64,000 nt of DNA from Candidatus Accumulibacter affinis (lineage in GTDB: Bacteria; Pseudomonadota; Gammaproteobacteria; Burkholderiales; Rhodocyclaceae): contig JADJOT010000002.1 of NCBI GenBank assembly GCA_016713625.1, positions 310,001 to 374,000 of the forward strand, given 5' to 3'. Below are positions 16,923 to 26,152 of this stretch, piece by piece. Position numbers and translations under genes: made by a program. Below the pieces are notes generated by a model, which saw only the letters and a list, made by a program, of their open reading frames with translations, made no database searches and had not been told where the DNA came from. Each line of letters opens with the position of its first letter. The stretch's first letter is position 1.

Positions 16923-19394
16923 ATGGCTGAAGGCTTCAAACTCTCCAACTGGTTCATCCCATTGGCGCGGCGCCTGTTGTATGTCTGGGTGCGGACGGCA
17001 GTCTTCCCCGAGAACCCGCAGGACCTGCATCTCGACCCGGCCAAGCCGGTTTGTTATGTCCTGCAGGACAAGCACCTGTCGAATCTGCTGGTACTCTTCG
17101 AGGAGTCGCGGCGTGCCGGCTTGCCGCGCGCCGAGGCAGCGATCGTCCTGGGCAAACGCCGTCTGCCCCGTTCCTTTTTTTTCCTCAACCGTGACCGCAG
17201 CCTTGCCGGCAGAGCCCGTGATGGCAGCAGTTACTCCAGCCTGCTGGCAAGTTTGATCGGCCAGGCGGTTGCCGACCCGACCCTCGATGTGCAACTGATC
17301 CCGGTCGTCATTCTCTGGGGACGCAGTCCTGACAAGCAGGACTCGGTGCTCAAGGCCCTGTTCTCCGAAACCTGGCGCGCGATAGGCGCATGGCGGCAAT
17401 TGCTGGCCATTCTCCTGCACGGGCGCAACGTGCTGGTACGTTACAACCCGCCGATTTCGCTGCGCAATCTGCTGCAGGGAGGTCTTGGCGAGGAGCAGGC
17501 CCTGCGCAAACTGTCGCGCGTCCTGCGGGTTCATTTTCGCCGCCAGCGCCAGATGGCCATCGGACCCGACCTGTCGCATCGCAACACCCAGGTGGACGCG
17601 GTGCTCGCTGGCGAACGGGTGCGTGCCGCGATTGCCAGCGAGGCCGCAACGCAAGGTATCCCGCTGGGTGAAGCGCGAGCACGTGCCTGCAACTTTGCGC
17701 TGGAGATCGCTTCCGACTACTCCTATGGTGTTCTGCGCGCCATGGAACTGTTTCTTTCCTGGTTGTGGACTCGTCTCTATGACGGCATCGAACTCCATAA
17801 CTTTGACGTCGTCACGCAAATTGCTTCCGGGCACGAGATCGTTTACGTTCCTTGCCACCGCAGTCACATCGATTACCTGCTGCTATCCTACGTCATCATC
17901 CGCCAGGGCCTGACGCCACCGCACATCGCAGCCGGCGCCAATCTCAACCTGCCGATCATCGGCTCGATACTTCGCCGCGGCGGCGCCTTTTTCCTGCGCC
18001 GCAGCTTCAAGGGTGAGCCGCTGTATGCTGCGGTGTTCCATGAATACCTGCATCTGATGCTCGCGCGCGGGTTTCCGATCGAATACTTCATCGAAGGCGG
18101 GCGCAGCCGTAGCGGCCGGATGTTGACTCCCAAGGCGGGCATCCTCGGCATGACGGTGCAAAGCTTCATCCGTGAGCACTCGCGACCGCTGGTTTTTGTG
18201 CCGATCTACATCGGTTACGAAAAGCTGATGGAAGGGCGCAGCTATCTGGACGAACTGGCTGGTCAACCCAAGCAACGAGAATCGTTGCTTGGCGTCCTGA
18301 AAAGCGTACGCAGCATCAAACGAGTGTTTGGCCAAGTGCATGTCAGTGTCGGCCAACCATTGCCGCTGGCCGAATTCCTCGATGCGCACCACCCGGGCTG
18401 GAGCAAGGAAGACTCGGTCGGGCAGTTGTCATGGTCGCGCAACGCCACGCGCGACGCGGCAGCCGAACTCGCCAAACGGATCAACGAGGCAGCCGTGCTC
18501 AATCCGGTAAACCTCGTTGCCCTCGCCCTCCTCGCCACGCCGAAGCATACCGCTGATGAAGATGCCCTGCATCGGATGCTCGAACACTACCAGGCGATCG
18601 CCCGCGCAGCACCTTACGCACCGACCACCATCGCCTGTCCATTGGCGGTGCAAGCCATCGTCGCTTACGCCGAGCGACTGACGGTCGTCGAGCGTTTCGC
18701 TGACCCGCTCGGCGACCTGATTCGCGTGCGCGACGACCAGGCTCCTCTGCTGGCGTATTTCCGCAACAACGTCGTGCACCTTTTTGCCCTGCCGGCACTG
18801 ATCGCCTGTCTGTTGAGCCACAATCGTCGCCTCGACGCCGTGCGCGTGGCGCAGGCGGTGACCGGTATTTGTGCCCTGATGCGCGCCGAACTGTTTCTCC
18901 GCTGGACACTCGACGAACTGACGACAGCGACCGAAACGATCGTTGGCGTGCTGGTTGGGCGCGGCCTGCTGGCTCGCTCGGAGGTGTCGGGAAGGTTGAC
19001 CGCGCCGGAACCGATCAGTCAGGAGTTTGCGGAACTGCATCTGCTCGGAGAAACGATTCGCCCGCTCCTCGAACGTCACTTCCTCACCCTGGCGCTGCTG
19101 CAGCGGCACGGAACGGGTCAATTGACCCGCCCGGCACTTGAAAACCACTGCCATCTGCTGGCGCGGCGGCTATCCCTGCTTCACGAATTCAACGCACCGG
19201 AGTTTCCTGAGAAAGCGACCTTCTCTGCCTTCATCGCCAATCTGATTGAGGCGGAGTTCCTGGGTGAGGACGAAAATGGGTTGTTGCACTTTGACGACCG
19301 CCTGATGACGCCGCTGGCGCACTCCGAACTTGTTCTCTCGGTCGACGCCAGGCAGGCAATTCGGCGCATAGCGGGCGCCGGCATCGCCAGCTGA
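16923..19394 (+). CDS. plsB: Glycerol-3-phosphate 1-O-acyltransferase
   Basis: 823 residues (E. coli PlsB 807). The four acyltransferase motifs are present: HRSHIDYLL (His/Asp catalytic dyad, about residues 311-319), a GAFFLRRSF block, FIEGGRSRSGR and VFVPIYIGYEKL. This inner-membrane enzyme makes lysophosphatidate from glycerol-3-phosphate and acyl-ACP or acyl-CoA, the first step in phospholipid synthesis. It probably shares a transcript with the upstream EF-G paralogue. Confidence 0.97.
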   Translation: MAEGFKLSNWFIPLARRLLYVWVRTAVFPENPQDLHLDPAKPVCYVLQDKHLSNLLVLFEESRRAGLPRAEAAIVLGKRRLPRSFFFLNRDRSLAGRARDGSSYSSLLASLIGQAVADPTLDVQLIPVVILWGRSPDKQDSVLKALFSETWRAIGAWRQLLAILLHGRNVLVRYNPPISLRNLLQGGLGEEQALRKLSRVLRVHFRRQRQMAIGPDLSHRNTQVDAVLAGERVRAAIASEAATQGIPLGEARARACNFALEIASDYSYGVLRAMELFLSWLWTRLYDGIELHNFDVVTQIASGHEIVYVPCHRSHIDYLLLSYVIIRQGLTPPHIAAGANLNLPIIGSILRRGGAFFLRRSFKGEPLYAAVFHEYLHLMLARGFPIEYFIEGGRSRSGRMLTPKAGILGMTVQSFIREHSRPLVFVPIYIGYEKLMEGRSYLDELAGQPKQRESLLGVLKSVRSIKRVFGQVHVSVGQPLPLAEFLDAHHPGWSKEDSVGQLSWSRNATRDAAAELAKRINEAAVLNPVNLVALALLATPKHTADEDALHRMLEHYQAIARAAPYAPTTIACPLAVQAIVAYAERLTVVERFADPLGDLIRVRDDQAPLLAYFRNNVVHLFALPALIACLLSHNRRLDAVRVAQAVTGICALMRAELFLRWTLDELTTATETIVGVLVGRGLLARSEVSGRLTAPEPISQEFAELHLLGETIRPLLERHFLTLALLQRHGTGQLTRPALENHCHLLARRLSLLHEFNAPEFPEKATFSAFIANLIEAEFLGEDENGLLHFDDRLMTPLAHSELVLSVDARQAIRRIAGAGIAS

Positions 19395-19398
19395 CCGG

Positions 19399-20088
19399 TC
19401 AGGTGCGCGCGCCGGTACCTCGCCGCGCCGCCTGCTCGAGGCGCTCCTTTTCCGCAAGCACCTTGTTCGCGTAGCCGCTGCCTGGGTCATCCGACGCGCC
19501 GCCATAATGCTGCAAGCCCGCCGTCAGACTACCACGCCAGCGAATCGCCTCCTCGAGAACATGCACACCGACCTGGATATTGGTCACCGGGTCGAGAAAC
19601 GGCTGCAGTCCGGCACCCTGCGGTATCTTGTCGAGATGGTAGCCCGGGATCACCTGCATCAAGCCCTGGGCACCGCTCGCACTCTCGGCGAAAGGATTGA
19701 AGCGCGACTCGATGCCAATGATCGCGACAATCAGCAGGGGATCGAGACGACGCTCGCGGCCAACCGCCTGTGCCGCCTCGAAGACCGGCACCAAGGCTTC
19801 CGGCGCCACGCGATAGCGCCGTGAAACAAAGTCCAGAGCGCGTTGCAAGCGCGGCGTTAGTGCCGCGGAGCCACGTTTGGCGGCTTCGGTTTCCGTTTGT
19901 TCCGTTGGCGTTGAAGCCTCGGCAGCGATTGCTTGCGGCGTTTCGGTGGCAGCGCGGTCGCCGTCCAAGGGCTTGAAAGTACCCAGGACGAGCATCAGAC
20001 CGATAATGATCAGGCTGTGTTGAATGAAGGTCAAAGTGGCGTCAACACGGCGCCCTCCGATACTTCCGAGTGAAATTGTTGCGGACAT
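19399..20088 (-). CDS. Membrane-anchored lytic transglycosylase (SLT domain)
   Basis: 229 residues; the start at 20088 has GGAG upstream. One N-terminal membrane segment (about 22-40) is followed by a Thr/Glu-rich linker and an SLT/lysozyme-like domain (about 105-215). The catalytic Glu lies in IIGIESRFNP, followed by the family motifs GAQGLMQVIPG and LQHYGGAS. It would cleave peptidoglycan with formation of 1,6-anhydro-muramic acid ends. The 3' end is four bases from the convergent plsB end. Confidence 0.9.
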   Translation of the reverse strand: MSATISLGSIGGRRVDATLTFIQHSLIIIGLMLVLGTFKPLDGDRAATETPQAIAAEASTPTEQTETEAAKRGSAALTPRLQRALDFVSRRYRVAPEALVPVFEAAQAVGRERRLDPLLIVAIIGIESRFNPFAESASGAQGLMQVIPGYHLDKIPQGAGLQPFLDPVTNIQVGVHVLEEAIRWRGSLTAGLQHYGGASDDPGSGYANKVLAEKERLEQAARRGTGART

Positions 20089-20451
20089 GCTCTCTCCTTC
20101 ACTTTGGTCATCGCGCCGAAAACAGGCTCGACGATGGGCGGTTACAGGCGGGTGCAAAGCCTCGAATGCTTGGGGGGATACGTCCCCTGAGGCCGGAACT
20201 CTGTAAGTCGTACGGCACGAAAACAGAGCGGCAAGGATGCAGCTGAATGGCTGCGCTAGGTTTGTTTGCTACTGCAGGACTCGCAGTGTATTGATAAATA
20301 TGGATTTGGTCAACCCGCTTGGAAAATCACGTCCTTCGCCAGCCCTGGCAGGGACACCAGAAGAGGCTCCGGTGACCGCGTGGCCATCGCCCAGGGCCCT
20401 TATAATCCGGTGCTGCGGCGCTGTCGCCGGGCAACTTTCACAGGGATCAGC
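20089..20451. other. Divergent intergenic region between the lytic transglycosylase gene and terC
   Basis: No gene seen in 363 bases. It holds a short perfect hairpin (GGGGA-TACG-TCCCC, 20174-20187) and a TATAAT at 20401-20406 suited to terC. I looked for a yybP-ykoY manganese riboswitch, which controls some terC homologues, and did not find its conserved core. Confidence 0.5.
20401..20406 (+). promoter_or_regulatory. Candidate -10 element for terC
   Basis: TATAAT is a perfect sigma-70 -10 box 46 bases before the terC ATG. No good -35 lies 16-18 bases upstream, although GTGACC is at 20372-20377 at an over-long spacing. The promoter may need an activator. Confidence 0.4.
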
Positions 20452-21213
20452 ATGGACTTGATGGCTCTCGTGACCAGTCCACAAATGTGGCTGGCTTTTG
20501 CAACTCTCACCGCACTGGAACTGGTGCTCGGGATCGACAACGTAATCTTCATCTCGATCCTGGTCGACCGCTTACCACTAGAGGTTCGCGAGAAAGCAAG
20601 AAGGATCGGTTTGTTCCTGGCGATGTTCATGCGCATTGGCCTGCTCCTGCTGCTCTCATTGATCGTTGGCGCCACGGCGCCGCTGTTTAGCGTGCTCGGA
20701 CAAGCCGTCTCACCGCGTGATCTGATCCTGATCGCTGGCGGCTTGTTTCTCGTCTGGAAAAGCACCCAGGAGATCCACCAACTGCTCGAAGGCGAGGAAG
20801 GGCATGCATCGACTGCCGTGCGAGCGACTTTCTCGGCGGTTATTCTGCAAATCATCATTATCGACATCGTCTTCTCGCTTGATTCAATCATTACCGCAGT
20901 GGGAATGGTGGACGAAGTGGCGGTGATGATCGCCGCAGTCGTTGCCTCGGTAGGATTGATGATGGCCTTCGCCTCGGCCATCGGGCGTTTCGTGTCCGCG
21001 CATCCGACGATCAAGATGCTCGCCCTGTCGTTCCTGCTGGTCATTGGTGTGGCGTTGGTCGCCGAGGGCTTCGGGCACAAAGTTCCGAAGGGTTACATCT
21101 ATTTTGCGATGGCCTTCTCGGTGATCGTCGAGATGCTCAACATCCGCGCCCGCAAGAAGCGGCCGCCACCGGTGCATCTGCACGAGCCGTACACGCGCAG
21201 CAATCCCGACTGA
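20452..21213 (+). CDS. TerC family integral membrane protein
   Basis: 253 residues with about seven membrane segments. Both family acidic motifs are visible: ELVLGIDNVIF (about residues 22-32) and IDIVFSLDSIITAVGM (about 138-153), which line the presumed metal path. TerC proteins export manganese or load exported enzymes with metal. The ATG at 20452 follows AGGGA. The CNNM-type gene begins 22 bases later on the same strand, so the two are likely co-transcribed. Confidence 0.95.
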   Translation: MDLMALVTSPQMWLAFATLTALELVLGIDNVIFISILVDRLPLEVREKARRIGLFLAMFMRIGLLLLLSLIVGATAPLFSVLGQAVSPRDLILIAGGLFLVWKSTQEIHQLLEGEEGHASTAVRATFSAVILQIIIIDIVFSLDSIITAVGMVDEVAVMIAAVVASVGLMMAFASAIGRFVSAHPTIKMLALSFLLVIGVALVAEGFGHKVPKGYIYFAMAFSVIVEMLNIRARKKRPPPVHLHEPYTRSNPD

Positions 21214-21235
21214 TGTCACGATCGCAGATCGATTG

Positions 21236-22549
21236 ATGGACACCGCCCTGCTACTCTTCCTGATCCTGCTCAACGGCGTTCTCGCGATGTCGGAAATCGC
21301 TGTCGTGTCTTCGCGGCAGTCGCGCTTGCGGAAGCTGGCTGACGACGGTAGCGCGGGCGCGCGCTCGGCGCTGGCGCTGAACCACGAACCCTCGATCTTC
21401 CTGTCCACCGTCCAGGTTGGCATCACCACCATCGGCATCCTCAGCGGCGCCATCGGTGAAGCGGCGCTGGCCATTCCACTGGCGGAATGGCTCAGCGAAG
21501 TTCCGACTCTCGCTGAGCACGCCAATGGCATCGCTCTGACCCTGGTCGTGGTGGTGCTCACCTATCTCTCGGTCGTGATTGGGGAACTGGTGCCAAAACG
21601 CCTCGGGCTACTGGCGCCGGAACCCATCGCAGCGATGATTGCGCGACCGATGAACCTGCTCTCGCGACTGGCGCGCCCGCTGGTCTGGCTGCTCTCGTCA
21701 TCGTCGAACCTGCTGCTGCGCATGCTCGGGGCGCGTCGCACGCAGGAATCGTCGGTAACCGACGACGAGATCAAGGTGCTGATGGGTCAGGGTGCCGAGG
21801 CCGGCACCTTTCATGCCAGCGAGCAGGCCATCGTTGCCAACGTGCTGCGCCTCGACGAACAGCGCATCAGTGCCATCATGACCCATCGCAAGGACATCTA
21901 CCTGCTCGACCTGAGCGAAAGCGAAACGGAAATCCGCAAACGGCTTGCCGAAAGTCCATACAAGCGCATCGTCGTCTGCCGCGACGGCCCGGAAAACATC
22001 GTTGGCGTCCTGCGCACCGGCGATCTGCTCAAGGATGCTCTCTTCGGGGCGCCGCTCGCAGTCGAGCCATGCGTCCGACCAGCACTGTACATCCCGGCCA
22101 GCGTCAGCACGACGCAGCTGCTCGAAACCTTCCGGCGAGCACGCCAGCAGTGCGCTCTGATGGTGGACGAATACGGCGAGCTGCAGGGGCTGGTCACGCT
22201 CACCGACGTGCTGACTTCGATCGTTGGCGACCTGCCAACTGCGGACACTCCTGAAGAGCAGGACATCGTCGTGCGCGCAGATGGCTCATGGCTGGCGGAT
22301 GGCAGCGTTACCGTCGAACGGCTGAAGACCGTTCTCTCGATCCACCGTGAACTACCTGGTGAGGAGCAGAACGCCTTCAACACCCTGGGCGGCTTCATCA
22401 TGTACATGCTCGGTCGGGTCCCGGTAGCCGCGGACTACTTTGAACTGGATCAGTTGCGCTTCGAAGTCGTCGACATGGATCGGAACAGGGTGGACAAGGT
22501 CCTGATCCTGCACAGCGTCGTCAGTGCCGGGACGAGCAGCGACGAATGA
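21236..22549 (+). CDS. CNNM/CorC-type (HlyC/CorC family) transporter with CBS domains
   Basis: 437 residues from ATG 21236; a TTG three bases earlier is possible. A DUF21/CNNM membrane domain (1-190, with SEIAVVSSRQSRL and IGELVPKRLGL) is followed by two CBS domains (about 205-330) and a C-terminal CorC_HlyC domain (about 345-425). The family is linked to Mg2+/Co2+ efflux. Its position just after terC fits a divalent-cation unit. The end is 15 bases from the convergent queC stop. Confidence 0.95.
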   Translation: MDTALLLFLILLNGVLAMSEIAVVSSRQSRLRKLADDGSAGARSALALNHEPSIFLSTVQVGITTIGILSGAIGEAALAIPLAEWLSEVPTLAEHANGIALTLVVVVLTYLSVVIGELVPKRLGLLAPEPIAAMIARPMNLLSRLARPLVWLLSSSSNLLLRMLGARRTQESSVTDDEIKVLMGQGAEAGTFHASEQAIVANVLRLDEQRISAIMTHRKDIYLLDLSESETEIRKRLAESPYKRIVVCRDGPENIVGVLRTGDLLKDALFGAPLAVEPCVRPALYIPASVSTTQLLETFRRARQQCALMVDEYGELQGLVTLTDVLTSIVGDLPTADTPEEQDIVVRADGSWLADGSVTVERLKTVLSIHRELPGEEQNAFNTLGGFIMYMLGRVPVAADYFELDQLRFEVVDMDRNRVDKVLILHSVVSAGTSSDE

Positions 22550-22564
22550 ATCCGTCGGCAGCTG

Positions 22565-23266
22565 TCAGAGCGGCCGATACGTGGTTGGGTCGACGACTCC
22601 GGCAGCGGCAAAACCGGCTCGCCGCAAACGGCATGAATCACAAATACCACAGGCGCGCCCGCCCTGGTCGGCCTGATAGCAGGAAACCGTCAGGCCATAG
22701 TTTACGCCAAGCTGATTACCGCGCCCGATGATCTCGGCCTTGGAAAGATCGATCAGCGGCGCGTGAATTTTCAGCGTTGCGCCTTCAACGGCAGCCTTGG
22801 TGGCGAGATTCGCCATCCTTTCGAAAGCCACGATGTACTCCGGTCGGCAGTCCGGGTAACCCGAGTAGTCGACGGCATTGACGCCGATAAAGATGTCACG
22901 GCTGCCCAGCACCTCGGCCCAGGCCAGCGCCAGCGCCAGCATGACGGTGTTGCGTGCCGGCACGTAGGTAACCGGAATTCCCCGCTGCACGCCGTCTACC
23001 GGAATCGCGATGCTGGCGTCGGTCAGCGCGGAGCCACCGAACTCTTCCAGCGTCAAACGCAGCACTCGCTGCTCTCTGGCGCCGAGCGCTTCGGCAACCG
23101 CCGCCGCCGCGCTCAATTCCGCACGATGACGTTGGCCGTAGTCGATCGACAGGCCATAGCATTCGAAGCCCCTCGCACGGGCGATCGCCAGGGTCGTCGC
23201 TGAATCGAGTCCTCCTGAGAGGAGAACCACGGCTGGCCTGCCAGAAGATGCGCTATGCTTGCTCAT
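22565..23266 (-). CDS. queC: 7-cyano-7-deazaguanine synthase
   Basis: 233 residues. The PP-loop ATP-binding motif SGGLDS is at about 16-21, and the C-terminal zinc site is C-x-ACGICDSC (about 198-211). QueC turns 7-carboxy-7-deazaguanine (made by QueE) into preQ0 for queuosine. The start MSKHSASS at 23266 sits right after a GC hairpin (see 23267-23294) with no clear Shine-Dalgarno. It is separated from queE by a gene on the opposite strand. Confidence 0.96.
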   Translation of the reverse strand: MSKHSASSGRPAVVLLSGGLDSATTLAIARARGFECYGLSIDYGQRHRAELSAAAAVAEALGAREQRVLRLTLEEFGGSALTDASIAIPVDGVQRGIPVTYVPARNTVMLALALAWAEVLGSRDIFIGVNAVDYSGYPDCRPEYIVAFERMANLATKAAVEGATLKIHAPLIDLSKAEIIGRGNQLGVNYGLTVSCYQADQGGRACGICDSCRLRRAGFAAAGVVDPTTYRPL

Positions 23267-23294
23267 GGGGAAGCAAATATACCCCTTTCCGGGG
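23267..23294 (-). promoter_or_regulatory. Alternative-pairing element in the queC leader
   Basis: On the minus strand the order is CCCC (23294-23291), GGGG (23285-23282), then CCCC (23270-23267) touching the queC ATG. The middle GGGG can pair with either CCCC. One fold leaves the start region free and the other closes it. It does not match the preQ1-I consensus as I know it. Functional meaning is inference. Confidence 0.35.
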
Positions 23295-23556
23295 TCAGCG
23301 GCGCGTTTTGGGCCGGCATCGGGACGTATGCTTTGCTTATCGAACGAGAGTGAGGTCTGCATAAGGAAATAAAATTGGTGGTGCGCCTGCTGCAAGCGCA
23401 CAATTCGCTCAAGGACGCACCTCGTCATCACGATAGTCAGAACGAGTCACGACCTACCCACACCCAGCCAGACGGGAGCGTCGACCGGAACTGGGAGAAA
23501 TCTCCGCCAGCCTCGCCAGGCAGGCGGCAATCCGTTAATGATCGGGAGCTCCGACG

Positions 23557-24651
23557 ATGATGTCCCTATACGCTGCTGTGTTATCGCAACCGCAGGCTTT
23601 GATTGGCTCCGTAAGAACGCTCTGCGGTGACGTGTCGAATGCCGAAAACCTCATCCTGAGCGACACCCAGCGGCTTTTTGTCAGCGCTCGCCACGGCGTC
23701 TACGAACTGCACAAATCTTCGCACGGCACCTGCGAGAGGAAACTCATTCCCGTCGTCGTCGATGGTATCCCCGGGAACTGCATGATGAACGGGATCACCG
23801 CACACGGCCAATACCTGTACCTGGCCTGCGCGCATGTCCACCAGAGCGACAATCCGCTGGTCAGGGCCGTCCTGAACGATGTCAATGACGTCGAGCAGAC
23901 GACGAAGGGCTTGCTGCAACTGTACATGGCCGCATTCACCTTCCGCGTCGAGTCGTGGATCGTTCGCTGTGATCTCACCAAGACGCCACTGGCTTTCACA
24001 GACCCGGTGGCGCGTCTGCCCGGCGACGTTGCGACTATCGGGCGCCGGGCTGCGAACCTGACCGACACGGTCCTGGCAAATGGACTGACCATCGACGCAA
24101 GCGGCGACTTCCTCTATGTCGCCAACAGCGCGCCGGGCTTCGCGGCCGGCATCTACCGGGTGCCCAGCAACCCCGGCAAGCACTCGTCGCCAGCAATGCT
24201 CTGGTGCCGCCCTCCCGGATGCAGGCCCAATGGCCTGAAAATAAAAGGCGACATCCTGTATTACACTGGCAACGGCACTGCTGCCGCCGTGCTGGGCGGT
24301 GTAGCGATCAACGCGGATGGCAGTGCCGGTGACCCGCAGGTCATCGATACGGCCTCTTTGCAGATTTTCGACGATTTCGTGACCGTCGAGCAAGGATTTC
24401 TGGTTGCCCAGTTCAGCGACAGCATGGGCTTGAAGACCGGGTCACTGCGCTTCGTGTCGAGGGGCGGCCGGCAGATTGGCACGCTCAAGCGTCAGGAGAT
24501 CTGCAAACCGTGCGCACTGGCGGTAGCCAGAGAGGATGGCGCGCTGTTCACCGCCGGTGATGTCCTGATTGTGGACAAGCATCAGGGCCGCGTCATGGTG
24601 TTCACGCCCGACGCGTCGTGGCGTGACGGCTTGCGGGCAAACCCCGTCTAG
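23557..24651 (+). CDS. SMP-30/NHL-like beta-propeller protein, unknown substrate
   Basis: 364 residues (a second ATG is at 23560; GGGAG precedes). Repeated blade-like segments are visible: LILSDTQRLFVSARHGVYEL, ANGLTIDASGDFLYVANSAPGF, RPNGLKIKGDILYYTGNG and ALAVAREDGALFTAGDVLIV. The pattern NGLTID.DFLYVANS is typical of the SMP-30/gluconolactonase/strictosidine-synthase propeller fold. No signal peptide is obvious. It stands alone on the plus strand between queC and queE, which are normally adjacent, so it looks inserted. Substrate unknown. Confidence 0.75.
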   Translation: MMSLYAAVLSQPQALIGSVRTLCGDVSNAENLILSDTQRLFVSARHGVYELHKSSHGTCERKLIPVVVDGIPGNCMMNGITAHGQYLYLACAHVHQSDNPLVRAVLNDVNDVEQTTKGLLQLYMAAFTFRVESWIVRCDLTKTPLAFTDPVARLPGDVATIGRRAANLTDTVLANGLTIDASGDFLYVANSAPGFAAGIYRVPSNPGKHSSPAMLWCRPPGCRPNGLKIKGDILYYTGNGTAAAVLGGVAINADGSAGDPQVIDTASLQIFDDFVTVEQGFLVAQFSDSMGLKTGSLRFVSRGGRQIGTLKRQEICKPCALAVAREDGALFTAGDVLIVDKHQGRVMVFTPDASWRDGLRANPV

Positions 24652-24695
24652 GCCATGCCAGGTGGGCGGCGCTCAGATTCGCCTGCGCGACGGGC

Positions 24696-25355
24696 TCACC
24701 GGCCGCGCAGACTGCCCCACAGCACCTTGTGCAGCTGCAGCTGAAAGCGAACCGGCAGTCGATCGGCAATTATCCAGTCGGCCAGCGTCGCCGCCGCCAA
24801 CCCTCCCTCAACCGGCGAAAAAAGCACCGCGCAGATGGTCGCGAGGCGTCGTTCGGCGACTAGTTGACGGGCCCATTCATAGTCGGAACGGTCCTGGAGG
24901 ACAAACTTCAGTTCATCCCTGGCGGTCAGCACGGTCAGGTTCTGCCAGCGATTTCTCCCGAACTCGCCAGACCCTGGGGCCTTGAGGTCGACAATTCGCG
25001 AGACGCGTGCATCCACCTCGCCAATGTCGAGGGCGCCGGAGGTTTCCAGGGATACCGAGTAGCCGGCATCGCACAACTCGCTCAACAGCGACAGGCACGC
25101 CGGCTGCGCGAGCGGCTCGCCGCCGGTTATACAAACGTAAGGTACCTGGTGACTCGCAATCTCGGCGAGTATCTCCGGCAGCGACATCAGCTGGCCACCA
25201 CTGAAGGCATATGTGGTGTCACACCAGACGCAGCGTAACGGACAACCGGTTAGCCGGACAAAGACCGTCGGTAAACCCGCACGCGAGCTTTCGCCTTGCA
25301 GGGAGAGGAAAATTTCGCTGATCTTCAGCGCCGGCGGTCTTCCCGGGGCGTTCAC
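24696..25355 (-). CDS. queE: 7-carboxy-7-deazaguanine synthase
   Basis: 219 residues. The radical-SAM cluster motif is CPLRCVWC near residues 38-45, preceded by the QueE marker LQGESSRAGLP. GGEPL and the SLETSGALDI block follow. It converts 6-carboxytetrahydropterin to 7-carboxy-7-deazaguanine in queuosine synthesis. It lies four bases after cpoB and so is at the tail of the Tol-Pal operon, a common betaproteobacterial order. Confidence 0.96.
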   Translation of the reverse strand: MNAPGRPPALKISEIFLSLQGESSRAGLPTVFVRLTGCPLRCVWCDTTYAFSGGQLMSLPEILAEIASHQVPYVCITGGEPLAQPACLSLLSELCDAGYSVSLETSGALDIGEVDARVSRIVDLKAPGSGEFGRNRWQNLTVLTARDELKFVLQDRSDYEWARQLVAERRLATICAVLFSPVEGGLAAATLADWIIADRLPVRFQLQLHKVLWGSLRGR

Positions 25356-25359
25356 CTGC

Positions 25360-26151
25360 CTACTTTTTCAGACGCTGTTTGGCGGTGCTGGCGGCAGCGC
25401 TATCCGGATACCTGGCCACCAGGGTTTCAAGCGTAGCCTTCGCACCCTTGGCGTCGGCGAGTTCCTGCTGGCAAGTGGCAATGTTGAGCAGCGCATCGGG
25501 CGCTTTGGCGTGCGCTGGCCATTTGCTGGGGAGCAGCCGGTGCGCGTCAATGGCCTTCTTGCAGTCACGCAGCGAGTAATGAGCGTTGCCTAGCCAGTAA
25601 TAGGCACTCGGTGTCAGCGTGCTGTCCGGATGCGCCCTGGCAAAGGCTTCGAAAGCCGCTGCGGCTTCCTTGAACCTGTTTGCCCTGAACAGGTTGAGCG
25701 CCGCCTCGTATTCGCGTGTTTCTGCTGCCGGATCGCTGACTACCTTCTTGGGCGCTTCGACTGCTGGCTTGCTCTCATCCGCCGGTTTCGCGTCGGCGCT
25801 GGGCGTCGTCTGCGGTTCGAGCTTGCGCAGACGACCGTCCAGGTCGACGTAGAAATCCTGCTGTCGCTTCTTCGCCGCATCCAGTTCATAGCTCAGCGTC
25901 TCGACCTGACCACGCAGACGCGAGTTTTCGTCGCGCAGCGTCTGAATCTGATTGGCCAGTTCAATCTGACCCTTGGCAATCGTATCGAGACGCTCGTTGG
26001 TCTTGATCGTCAGATCCTTGACCTGGCGTCGAGCCTCGTCGTCATCGAAGAGCCCGGCGTGCGCGTACGGCGCAGCAAGCACTGCCAGCAACAGGGCCGC
26101 CACGGTAAGCCGAGTTTGCCCACCGCAGTGGCCAATCGACCGTCCAGACAT
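25360..26151 (-). CDS. cpoB: Cell division coordinator CpoB (YbgF)
   Basis: 263 residues. A signal peptide (LLAVLAAPYAHA, cleavage near residue 33) is followed by an N-terminal trimerising coiled coil (about 45-110, from ARRQVKDLTIKTN to SYELDAAKKR), a Pro/Lys-rich linker and three TPR units (about 145-263). CpoB links TolA with PBP1B during septal peptidoglycan synthesis. The start at 26151 lies one base after the pal stop. Confidence 0.94.
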   Translation of the reverse strand: MSGRSIGHCGGQTRLTVAALLLAVLAAPYAHAGLFDDDEARRQVKDLTIKTNERLDTIAKGQIELANQIQTLRDENSRLRGQVETLSYELDAAKKRQQDFYVDLDGRLRKLEPQTTPSADAKPADESKPAVEAPKKVVSDPAAETREYEAALNLFRANRFKEAAAAFEAFARAHPDSTLTPSAYYWLGNAHYSLRDCKKAIDAHRLLPSKWPAHAKAPDALLNIATCQQELADAKGAKATLETLVARYPDSAAASTAKQRLKK

Positions 26152-26152
26152 C

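Noticed and set aside
20089..20451. yybP-ykoY manganese riboswitch upstream of terC
   Set aside because: The conserved core was looked for because some terC genes carry it, but I could not find it; the same holds for the short leader of the GDT1-type gene.
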